DNA of 16,847 nt from Limnohabitans sp. (GTDB lineage: Bacteria; Pseudomonadota; Gammaproteobacteria; Burkholderiales; Burkholderiaceae_C): contig SHXP01000021.1 of the NCBI GenBank assembly GCA_009693225.1, positions 1 to 16,847 on the forward strand. Reading direction: 5' to 3'. Of the stretch, positions 1-6,775 are shown one piece after another (the stretch's first letter is position 1; each line of letters opens with the position of its first letter). The translations under genes and the position numbers were made by a program. The notes under the pieces are model-generated. The model did not search any database and was not told the DNA's origin. It worked only from the letters and a program-made list of their open reading frames with translations.

Positions 1-92
1 ATGGATCTGCCGCCCCCGAAACGCTTGGCAGCATCTGCATGCAGGCTGGCAAACAGCATGAAAAGAGTGAGTACAAGACTGAAAATTTTCAT
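1..92 (-). CDS. Tim44-like domain protein, N-terminal fragment
   Basis: Only the first 30 codons are in the window; the gene runs off the left edge. Translation begins MKIFSLVLTLFMLF and shows a basic N-terminus, a hydrophobic core and a likely signal peptidase I site near residues 19-21 (HADAA). It is followed by KRFGGGRS. That glycine/arginine-rich stretch just after the signal peptide is typical of bacterial Tim44-like proteins, and a Tim44-like gene commonly follows ubiE in Burkholderiales. A GGAG Shine-Dalgarno lies at 103-106, ten bases before the ATG at 90-92. The gap to the ubiE stop is 34 bases, so the two are probably cotranscribed. The name rests on a short segment plus gene order. 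Its biochemical role in bacteria is not well established. Confidence 0.7.
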   Translation of the reverse strand, partial: MKIFSLVLTLFMLFASLHADAAKRFGGGRS

Positions 93-126
93 TTGATAAA
101 GACTCCGGAAATGACAAAAGTGAACA

Positions 127-858
127 TCAACAACGTATTCCAACATGAAGCGCGACCATGCCCAGACTCAGGTTGTGTATGTCAACATGGGCAAAGCCAC
201 TTTGCTGCATAAGGGCTTTGAGGCTTTGCTGGTCAGGGTGCATACGGATCGACTCGGCCAGGTAGCGGTAACTGGCATCGTCACCGGTCACCATTTTCCC
301 CAGCCTGGGTAGCACTTCAAAGGAATACCAGTCGTAGGCCTTGCTCAAAGGTGCTGCCACTTTGGAAAATTCCAAGACCAGCAGCTTGCCGCCGGGCTTG
401 AGCACACGCGCCATTTCGCGCAAAGCCCGGTCTTTGTGCGTCATATTGCGCAAACCAAAGGCCACACACACCAGGTCAAAGTATTGATCGGCAAACGGCA
501 GTTGTTCGGCGTCACAGACAGCAGTGGGAAGCAGGATGCCTTTGTCCAGCAGTCGCACGCGGCCCTGGCGCAGCATGGCTAGGTTGATGTCGGTATGCAC
601 CACCTGGCCGAGCGGGCCGACTTTACCGGCAAAGGCCAGCGCCATATCGCCGGTGCCGCCGGCGATGTCAAGCACCTTGTCACCCGGTTTCAAATTGGCC
701 GCCAGCAGCGTGTAGGCTTTCCAGGCGCGGTGCAAGCCCAGCGACATCAAGTCGTTCATGACATCGTATTTCGCGGCGACCGAATCAAACACGCCGCGCA
801 CGCGTCGCGCTTTTTCCTGCTCGTCAACCGTTTTGAAACCGAAGTCTGTGCTGGCCAT
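127..858 (-). CDS. ubiE: UbiE, ubiquinone/menaquinone biosynthesis C-methyltransferase
   Basis: This 243-residue protein is the SAM-dependent C-methyltransferase that adds the ring C-methyl group of ubiquinone (converting 2-polyprenyl-6-methoxy-1,4-benzoquinol), acting with the membrane-associated Ubi complex. Visible signatures are the N-terminal VDEQEKARRVRGVFDSVA block (residues 11-28), SAM motif I VLDIAGGTGD (62-71), the acidic residue after the second beta strand in HTDIN (88-92), GLRNMT (135-140), and the family motif YRYLAESIRMHPDQ (197-210). Length is normal. The last residues, NLSLGMVALHVGIRC, differ from the more usual NL(T/S)GG(V/I)VALHRGYK tail, which is a mild oddity. AGGA in the overlapping DUF971 stop (TAGGA) serves as Shine-Dalgarno seven bases before the ATG. 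Eight bases separate it from the DUF971 gene, so translation is probably coupled. Confidence 0.97.
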   Translation of the reverse strand: MASTDFGFKTVDEQEKARRVRGVFDSVAAKYDVMNDLMSLGLHRAWKAYTLLAANLKPGDKVLDIAGGTGDMALAFAGKVGPLGQVVHTDINLAMLRQGRVRLLDKGILLPTAVCDAEQLPFADQYFDLVCVAFGLRNMTHKDRALREMARVLKPGGKLLVLEFSKVAAPLSKAYDWYSFEVLPRLGKMVTGDDASYRYLAESIRMHPDQQSLKALMQQSGFAHVDIHNLSLGMVALHVGIRC

Positions 859-866
859 GTATGTTC

Positions 867-1277
867 CTATGAATGGCAGGATGAACCGCCGGGTGCCGCC
901 ATGCTTGCATCGCGATCCACACCGGCTTGTTGCAGCCGCCGCTCGTACTGCGCCAACAGATTGTCCTGGTTGACGCCCAGAAAATGCAGGTAGTCCCAGG
1001 AAAAAATACCGCTGTTGTGACCGTCGCTGAACGAAGGTTGAACGCCGTAATTGCCGACCGGCTCCAGTGCCAGTATGCCGACATGGCGTTTACCGGTTTG
1101 CAGCACTTCCTGCCCGGGGCCGTGGCCCTGCACTTCGGCCGAGGGGCTGTACACCCGCAGTAACTCAAAAGGCAGGCGAAACGACTGACCGTTGTCGAAC
1201 GACACCTCCAGGATTCTGGAAGCGCCATGCAAAACGATGTCGGTGGGTTGCGGGGTGGTGGATTGAAGGCCGGCCAT
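867..1277 (-). CDS. DUF971 (GBBH-like N-terminal domain) protein
   Basis: This 136-residue single-domain protein matches DUF971, the fold also found at the N-terminus of gamma-butyrobetaine hydroxylase and at the C-terminus of the Fe-S carrier HCF101. Diagnostic stretches are PTDIVLHGASRILEVSF (11-27), LPFELLRVYSPSAEVQGHGP (35-54), VLQTGKRHVGILALEPVGNY (58-77) and FSDGHNSGIFSWDYL (83-97). The only cysteine is near the C-terminus (SSCHS), so the zinc-binding cysteines of gamma-butyrobetaine hydroxylase are absent and hydroxylase activity is not suggested. The ATG lies three bases after the stop of the FAD/Fe-S gene with no Shine-Dalgarno visible, which suggests translation by coupling. The neighbours (an Fe-S oxidoreductase upstream, UbiE downstream) hint at a role in Fe-S or quinone metabolism, but that is inference only. 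Confidence 0.9.
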   Translation of the reverse strand: MAGLQSTTPQPTDIVLHGASRILEVSFDNGQSFRLPFELLRVYSPSAEVQGHGPGQEVLQTGKRHVGILALEPVGNYGVQPSFSDGHNSGIFSWDYLHFLGVNQDNLLAQYERRLQQAGVDRDASMAAPGGSSCHS

Positions 1278-1280
1278 GAT

Positions 1281-4200
1281 TTATACCAATACGCGTTCGA
1301 TGCCGCCGGTGTTGGCGCGTTGCACATACTCAGACATCCAGTTGACGCCCAGAATTTTTCTGGCTATTTCAACGACGATGTAGTCGGCTTCGAGCAAACC
1401 GTTTTGCAAGTCGTCCTGGAAACGGTTCAGGCCGATGAGACAACTCGGGCACGAGGTCAAGACCTTGACATTGTCTTCGGGAGCCGCCCAGCCTTTGTCA
1501 CGCAATTCAGCCTCTCCAGCGAGGATTTCCTGTTCCTTGCGAAAACGGATTTGCGTCGACACGTCAGGGCGCGAATACGCCAGCCCGCCGCTTTCGCCGC
1601 AGCAGCGTTTGCTCTCTATCACCTGCTCGCCCAACAGCGCTTTGACGGTTTTCATCGGCGCCTGCTGTTTCATCGGGCTGTGACACGGGTCGTGGTACAG
1701 ATAGGCTTGTCCACCCGGCAAGGTGATGCCTTTGCCCAGCAGGTATTCATGGATGTCGACAATGCGGCAGTCGGGAAAGATTTTGTCGAACTCATAGCCT
1801 TGCAGCTGATCAAAACAGGTGCCGCAACTGACCACCACGGTTTTGATGTCCAGGTAGTTCAGGGTATTGGCGACACGGTGAAACAAGACCCGGTTATCGG
1901 TGATGATTTTCTCGGCCCTGTCCTGCTGGCCCGAGCCGCGCTGCGGGTAACCGCAGCATAAATAACCCGGAGGCAGCACGGTTTGCACACCGGCGTGCCA
2001 GAGCATGGCCTGCGTCGCCAACCCAACCTGGCTGAACAAGCGCTCGGAGCCGCAACCGGGGAAATAAAAAACCGCCTCGGCATCCGCGCTGGTGGTTTGC
2101 GGATTGCGGATGATGGGCACGTAATCGCGGTCTTCAATGTCCAGCAAGGCGCGCGCGGTTTTGTTGGGCAGACCGGCGGGCATTTTTTTGTTCACAAAAT
2201 GAATCACCTGCGCCTTGATACCGGCTGCACCGCTGGAGGCAGGCGGCTGGCGGGTTTGTTTGCGCGCCAGCGTACTGAACACACCGTTGGCCACACGCTG
2301 TGCCTGCATGCCCAGGCGGGTCAGTTGATGGCCGAATTGAATCGCCTGCGGGTTGACAGTGCCGACCAGCCAGGACTGAAACGCTGAGGCGGGACGGAAA
2401 CTCTGCTGCCCCATTTTGCGCAACAGGTTGCGCATGTTCATGCTGACTTCGCCGAAGTCGATGTTCACCGGGCACGGGGTGGCGCATTTGTGGCACAACG
2501 TGCAATGGTCGGCGACGTCTTCAAACTCTTCCCAGTGCTTGATCGACACACCGCGGCGCGTCTGCTCTTCGTACAAAAACGCTTCAATCAACAAAGAAGT
2601 GGCAAGGATTTTGTCGCGCGGACTGTACAGCAGATTGGCACGCGGCACATGGGTGGCGCACACCGGTTTGCATTTGCCGCAGCGCAAACAGTCTTTGATG
2701 GAGTCAGAAATCGCACCGATGTCCGACTGCTGCATGATCAGCGACTCGTGCCCCATCAAGCCGAAGCTCGGGGTATAGGCCTGGCTCAGATCGGCCCGGC
2801 GCAGTTCGCTGTCCGGCACAGTCGGCTGACGCAGCAATTTTCCCTTGTTGAAATGGCCGTTCGGGTCTATGCGCGACTTGTAGTCGGCAAACGGCTGCAG
2901 TTCACTGTCGCTGAGGTATTCCAGTTTGGTGATGCCTATGCCGTGTTCGCCCGAAATAACACCGTTGAGCGAGCGCGCCAGCGCCATGATGCGCGCTACC
3001 GCTTCATGCGCAGTGTGCAGCATGTCGTAGTCGTCGCTGTTGACCGGCAGATTGGTGTGCACATTGCCGTCACCGGCGTGCATATGCAGCGCGGCCCAGA
3101 CCCGTCCTTTAAGCACCTGCTGATGTACCTTGTCAAACTCACGGCGCAGGGGCGCAAAGGCCGCGCCGCTGAACAGGTTGTGCAGCTCAGCACGCAACTG
3201 GGTTTTCCAGCTGGCGCGCAATTCGTGGTTTTGCAGCTGCAAAAAGTAATCATCGATACCGCTGAGCCAGCCCTGCCAGAGCGTACGTACGCCGGCAATC
3301 AAGGCCAGGGCCTGTTCAACCCGCTCCTGCAACAGTTCGGGCGACGGACGCTCGAGCTCATCATCCACCGCCGCCATCGGCAGGCGGCCCTTGTTCAGCA
3401 GTTCGTGCAAGGCGTCGCACAAAGCAATCTTGTTGCGCAGCGATAGCTCGATATTGATACGCTCTATGCCGTCGGTGTACTCGGCCATGCGCGGCAGCGG
3501 AATGACAACGTCTTCGTTGATCTTGAACGCATTGGTGTGGCGGCTGATCGCCGCCGTGCGCTTGCGGTCGAGCCAGAATTTTTTGCGCGCCTCGGGGCTG
3601 ATGGCGATGAAGCCTTCGCCGCTGCGGGCATTGGCCAGGCGCACCACTTCAGAAGTGACGCGCGCCACATCGTCGGCATGGTCACCGGCGATATCGCCGA
3701 ACAACACCATTTTGGGCAGGCCGCCGCGCTTGGATTTGGTGGTGTAGCCCACCGCTTTCAAATAGCGGTTGTCCAGGTGCTCCAGCCCGGCGAGCAAGGT
3801 GCCGGTTTGTTTAGCGACCCGGAACATATGCTCCTTGATCTCGACAATACTGGGCACGGCCAGATGCGCCGGACCGAAAAACTCCAGGCACACGGCCCGG
3901 GTATGGGCCGGCATGCGGTGCAGGATCCAGCGTGCGCTGGTGATCAGGCCGTCGCAGCCTTCTTTTTGCACGCCGGGCAGGCCGCTTAAGAATTTGTCGG
4001 TGACATCTTTCCCCAGACCGACCTTGCGAAAACTGCTGCCCGCGATGTCAAGGCGCTCGGTGCGCAAAGGCGTGACGCCGTCGGCCTCAAAGTAACGCAA
4101 CTCGAAACTGGCCATGTCCGCATCGTGGATCTTGCCCAGGTTGTGGTTGATGCGCATCACTTCAAGCCACAGCGCATCCGGTGTGACCATGCGCCAGCTA

Positions 4201-5156
4201 GCCAGGTTGTCCAGCGCCGTGCCCCAAAGCACCGCTTTTTTTCCGCCGGCGTTCATGGCGATATTGCCGCCTATGCACGAGGCTTCTGCCGAGGTCGGGT
4301 CGATCGCGAACACCAGACCGGCGGCTTCGGCGGCGTCTGCCACACGCTGGGTCACCACCCCGGCTTCGGTCCACAAGGTGGGAGTGGCTTGTTGCAGACC
4401 GGGCAGCAGCACTGTTTCGACCGGGTCCATGGCGGTGAGCTTTTCAGTGTTGATCACCACGCTTTGCCAGGTCAGCGGAATGGCGCCGCCGGTGTAACCG
4501 GTTCCGCCACCGCGCGGCACGATGGTCAGGCCCAGTTCAATACAGGCCTTGACCAGATGCGCCATCTCGGCTTCGCTGTCCGGGGTCAGGACGACAAACG
4601 GGTACTCGACCCGCCAGTCGGTGGCGTCGGTGACATGCGATACCCGGCTCATGGCGTCGAACTTGATGTTGTCTGCGGCAGTGCATTTGCGCAACACTTT
4701 GCGGGCTTTTTTACGCAAAGTGTTGATCCGGTCGAATTGCTGCTCGAACTGATCGACCGCCGCTTGTGCGGCGTCCATCAATTGCCCAACCTGAGCATCG
4801 CGCCCGGCGTCATCTGCGGCCTGTTGCCGGCGGCGCGCATGCACATCCTGCAAGCGGTGGCGCAAAGCCTCGACCAGCATGCCCCGGCGTGCCGGGTTGT
4901 CCAGCAAATCGTCCTGCAAGTAGGGGTTGCGCTGCACCACCCAGATATCGCCCAGCACCTCAAACAACATGCGTGCCGATCGGCCGGTGCGTCTTTCAAA
5001 ACGCAGGCTCTCCAGGATAGACCAGGCGTGTGCACCCAACAGACGGATCACGATCTCACGATCGGAGAACGAGGTGTAGTTGTAGGGGATTTCCCGCAAA
5101 CGATGGCTGTCACTGAGAGCAGGCATCAGTTTGTCTATTGGCGTGGGCGCATTCAT
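1281..5156 (-). CDS. DUF3683 - FAD-binding oxidase - Fe-S - CCG-domain fusion oxidoreductase
   Basis: This 1291-residue cytoplasmic protein joins modules that are separate subunits in glycolate oxidase (GlcD/GlcF) or in D-lactate dehydrogenases. In order: DUF3683 (about 20-110), a helical linker, an FAD-binding PCMH domain (about 185-420; PRGGGTGYTGG at 214-224 contacts FAD), an FAD-oxidase C domain (about 440-775; HMHAGDGNVHTNLP at 691-704 and GEHGIGITKLE at 736-746), a double 4Fe-4S ferredoxin segment (C823, C826, C829, C833 and C885, C888, C891, C895), and two CCG domains (C1035, C1067-1068, C1111, C1114; then C1158, C1185-1186, C1236, C1239). No membrane segment is seen. The likely reaction is oxidation of a 2-hydroxy acid such as D-lactate, with electrons passed through Fe-S clusters to quinone; substrate is unknown. 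No Shine-Dalgarno precedes the ATG. It probably shares a transcript with the small membrane gene upstream and DUF971-ubiE downstream. Confidence 0.93.
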   Translation of the reverse strand: MNAPTPIDKLMPALSDSHRLREIPYNYTSFSDREIVIRLLGAHAWSILESLRFERRTGRSARMLFEVLGDIWVVQRNPYLQDDLLDNPARRGMLVEALRHRLQDVHARRRQQAADDAGRDAQVGQLMDAAQAAVDQFEQQFDRINTLRKKARKVLRKCTAADNIKFDAMSRVSHVTDATDWRVEYPFVVLTPDSEAEMAHLVKACIELGLTIVPRGGGTGYTGGAIPLTWQSVVINTEKLTAMDPVETVLLPGLQQATPTLWTEAGVVTQRVADAAEAAGLVFAIDPTSAEASCIGGNIAMNAGGKKAVLWGTALDNLASWRMVTPDALWLEVMRINHNLGKIHDADMASFELRYFEADGVTPLRTERLDIAGSSFRKVGLGKDVTDKFLSGLPGVQKEGCDGLITSARWILHRMPAHTRAVCLEFFGPAHLAVPSIVEIKEHMFRVAKQTGTLLAGLEHLDNRYLKAVGYTTKSKRGGLPKMVLFGDIAGDHADDVARVTSEVVRLANARSGEGFIAISPEARKKFWLDRKRTAAISRHTNAFKINEDVVIPLPRMAEYTDGIERINIELSLRNKIALCDALHELLNKGRLPMAAVDDELERPSPELLQERVEQALALIAGVRTLWQGWLSGIDDYFLQLQNHELRASWKTQLRAELHNLFSGAAFAPLRREFDKVHQQVLKGRVWAALHMHAGDGNVHTNLPVNSDDYDMLHTAHEAVARIMALARSLNGVISGEHGIGITKLEYLSDSELQPFADYKSRIDPNGHFNKGKLLRQPTVPDSELRRADLSQAYTPSFGLMGHESLIMQQSDIGAISDSIKDCLRCGKCKPVCATHVPRANLLYSPRDKILATSLLIEAFLYEEQTRRGVSIKHWEEFEDVADHCTLCHKCATPCPVNIDFGEVSMNMRNLLRKMGQQSFRPASAFQSWLVGTVNPQAIQFGHQLTRLGMQAQRVANGVFSTLARKQTRQPPASSGAAGIKAQVIHFVNKKMPAGLPNKTARALLDIEDRDYVPIIRNPQTTSADAEAVFYFPGCGSERLFSQVGLATQAMLWHAGVQTVLPPGYLCCGYPQRGSGQQDRAEKIITDNRVLFHRVANTLNYLDIKTVVVSCGTCFDQLQGYEFDKIFPDCRIVDIHEYLLGKGITLPGGQAYLYHDPCHSPMKQQAPMKTVKALLGEQVIESKRCCGESGGLAYSRPDVSTQIRFRKEQEILAGEAELRDKGWAAPEDNVKVLTSCPSCLIGLNRFQDDLQNGLLEADYIVVEIARKILGVNWMSEYVQRANTGGIERVLV

Positions 5157-5171
5157 AAATAAGAAATCGAT

Positions 5172-5212
5172 GTTAACCCAGTGCCTGCGGGCACGAGGCT
5201 CAAAGGGTTAAC
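5172..5212. repeat. Nested inverted repeat between small membrane gene and FAD gene
   Basis: Outer arms GTTAACCC (5172-5179 as GTTAACCC, 5205-5212 as GGGTTAAC) are perfect over 8 bases. Inside them is a second perfect hairpin, GTGCC (5181-5185) / GGCAC (5190-5194) with a TGCG loop. The outer right arm overlaps the last codons and lies next to the stop of the small membrane gene; the left arm ends 15 bases before the FAD gene start. No T-run follows on either strand, so a simple intrinsic terminator is unlikely. It could be an mRNA structure in the intercistronic region or a protein-binding site. Confidence 0.55.
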
Positions 5213-5457
5213 AGCCATTGGGTCGCGGCACAGGCCAGCACCATGGCTGCGTAAGTCAAGACTTTGCCGTCATTGCCCAGCCAGAGCAGGCCGATCAGCA
5301 GCACGCAGCCGCCGATGACGCTGTTGAGCAGAAACTGACGCCGCCAAGCCCGCCAGCTGGGGGAAATCCGGCTGACCAGCGGGGTGACCAGGGCCATCCA
5401 GGAAGCCACGGCACAGGCCGGGGCGATAAAGTTCAGCAGGTGAACCGTAAGCGACAT
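5200..5457 (-). CDS. Small three-helix membrane protein, unknown function
   Basis: This 85-residue protein starts MSLTVHLLNFIAPACAVASW. Hydrophobic segments lie at roughly residues 5-27, 43-60 and 66-84, separated by a basic loop (SRISPSWRAWRR) and a short polar turn (GNDGK), so it is an integral inner-membrane protein. I recall similar unnamed membrane proteins upstream of the DUF3683 FAD gene in Comamonadaceae, but I know no function. The start at 5455-5457 was chosen from that similarity; an in-frame ATG three codons earlier (5464-5466, MDV) is possible and neither has a clear Shine-Dalgarno. It is divergent from hemA with only 34 bases between start codons and lies 43 bases before the FAD oxidoreductase gene, for which it could be a membrane partner (inference). 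Confidence 0.75.
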   Translation of the reverse strand: MSLTVHLLNFIAPACAVASWMALVTPLVSRISPSWRAWRRQFLLNSVIGGCVLLIGLLWLGNDGKVLTYAAMVLACAATQWLLTL

Positions 5458-5484
5458 AACATCCATATATTCGAATTTTATAAT
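5456..5484 (+). promoter_or_regulatory. Predicted sigma-70 promoter of hemA
   Basis: A perfect TATAAT lies at 5479-5484. ATAACA at 5456-5461 (4 of 6 matches to TTGACA) is 17 bases upstream. The expected transcription start is about 5491, one base before the hemA ATG at 5492, so this promoter would give an essentially leaderless mRNA. A second, weaker -10-like hexamer TATATT at 5466-5471 has no good -35 box. Confidence 0.5.
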
Positions 5485-5491
5485 CGGCACC

Positions 5492-6754
5492 ATGTCTGTC
5501 TGGGCTCTCGGTCTCAACCACACCACCGCACCTCTCGATTTGCGTGGCCGCTTTGCCTTTGCCGTCGAACAAATGGGGCCGGTGCTCGACGGATTTCGCC
5601 AGGCGCTGGGCAGCCACACCGAAGCCGCCATTCTCTCCACTTGCAACCGCACCGAGATTTACTGCGCGTCCAATGAAATCCTGATGCCCAGAACCATGGC
5701 CTGGCTGGCCGAGTCCGGCGGCGTCAGCACCGACAGCCTGCATAGACACGTCTACACCCTGGTTGACGAACAAGCGGCCCGCCATGCCTTCCGGGTCGCC
5801 AGCGGACTGGACTCTATGGTGCTGGGCGAACCGCAAATCCTGGGCCAGATGAAAGACGCGGTGCGTGTTGCCCGTGAAGTCGGTGCGCTGGGCTCAACCT
5901 TGCACCAGATGTTTCAACGCTCTTTTGCGGTGGCCAAGCAGGTGCGCAGCACCACCGAAATCGGCGCGCACAGCATCAGCATGTCGGCGGCGTCGGTGCG
6001 GCTGGCCGGTCAGCTGTTTGAAGACCTGGGCAAAATCAATGTGCTGTTTGTCGGCGCCGGTGAAATGATCGAGCTGTGCGCCACGCATTTCGCCGCCAAA
6101 AACCCGCGCGGCATGACCGTGGCCAACCGCACCATGGAACGCGGCGAGTTGCTGGCGCGCCAGCTCAATGCCAAAGTCATGCGCCTGGCCGATCTGCCCG
6201 ACCGCCTTCACGAATTCGACGCTGTCATCAGCTGCACCGCCAGCACGCTGCCGCTGATCGGCCTGGGTGCGGTTGAACGTACCCTGAAAAAACGCCGCAA
6301 CAGCCCCATGTTCATGGTTGACCTGGCGGTGCCGCGCGACATTGAGCCCGAGGTCAAGTCATTGCGTGATGTGTATTTGTACACCATAGACGATTTGTCG
6401 CAGGTGGTGCAAACCGGCCAGGCCAGCCGCCAGGCGGCGGTCGCCGAAGCCGAGGTCATCATCGATGCCGGTGTGCAGAGTTTTGTGCACTGGCTGGACC
6501 AGCGCTCGGACGTGCCGCTGATTCAACAACTCAACCAGCAGGCAGAAAGCTGGCGCGCCGCCGAACTCAGCCGCGCCCACAAGCTGCTGGCCAAGGGCGA
6601 GCCGGTGGAAGCTGTGCTGGAGTCTCTGGCCAAGGGTTTGACACAAAAAATGCTGCACGTCGCCATGGCCGAATTGCACGCCGACGACAGCGCTACACGT
6701 CAGCAAGCGCGCAGCGCTATTGAACATTTCTTTTTACGCGCCAGCGGCCGTTAG
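5492..6754 (+). CDS. hemA: Glutamyl-tRNA reductase
   Basis: This 420-residue enzyme reduces glutamyl-tRNA(Glu) to glutamate-1-semialdehyde with NADPH, the first committed step of C5-pathway tetrapyrrole synthesis, in the cytoplasm. Visible features are the family N-terminus VWALGLNHTTAPLDLR, the catalytic cysteine C51 in LSTCNRTEIYC (48-58), the conserved LGEPQILGQMKDA (111-123), the Rossmann NADPH loop VGAGEM (187-192), the motif AVPRDIEPEV in the NADPH domain, and a helical C-terminal dimerisation domain ending in IEHFFLRASGR. Length is normal. The start is fixed by the conserved N-terminus, although no Shine-Dalgarno precedes it. It heads a plus-strand run with prfA, prmC and grxD. Its stop codon is TAG, which is decoded only by release factor 1, the product of the next gene. 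Confidence 0.98.
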   Translation: MSVWALGLNHTTAPLDLRGRFAFAVEQMGPVLDGFRQALGSHTEAAILSTCNRTEIYCASNEILMPRTMAWLAESGGVSTDSLHRHVYTLVDEQAARHAFRVASGLDSMVLGEPQILGQMKDAVRVAREVGALGSTLHQMFQRSFAVAKQVRSTTEIGAHSISMSAASVRLAGQLFEDLGKINVLFVGAGEMIELCATHFAAKNPRGMTVANRTMERGELLARQLNAKVMRLADLPDRLHEFDAVISCTASTLPLIGLGAVERTLKKRRNSPMFMVDLAVPRDIEPEVKSLRDVYLYTIDDLSQVVQTGQASRQAAVAEAEVIIDAGVQSFVHWLDQRSDVPLIQQLNQQAESWRAAELSRAHKLLAKGEPVEAVLESLAKGLTQKMLHVAMAELHADDSATRQQARSAIEHFFLRASGR

Positions 6755-6775
6755 CTGAAAGCGCCCTCCCTATGA
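6752..6775 (+). promoter_or_regulatory. hemA stop / prfA start junction, possible readthrough coupling
   Basis: hemA ends at TAG (6752-6754). Continuing in the same frame gives six sense codons (CTG AAA GCG CCC TCC CTA) and then TGA at 6773-6775, which overlaps the prfA start as ATGA (6772-6775). The 11 bases before the prfA ATG (GCGCCCTCCCT) are pyrimidine-rich and contain no Shine-Dalgarno. A ribosome that misread the UAG would therefore terminate exactly on the prfA start and could restart there. The sequence facts are direct; the regulatory meaning is inference. Confidence 0.35.

Noticed and set aside
4125..5162. Long open frame of 345 codons on the plus strand opposite the FAD/Fe-S gene
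   Set aside because: It is the antisense shadow of a GC-rich, well-conserved gene; its translation is rich in H, Q, R and shows no domain. Similar long shadows at 2490-3446, 10324-11382, 12174-13265 and 7441-8457 (minus) were dismissed for the same reason.
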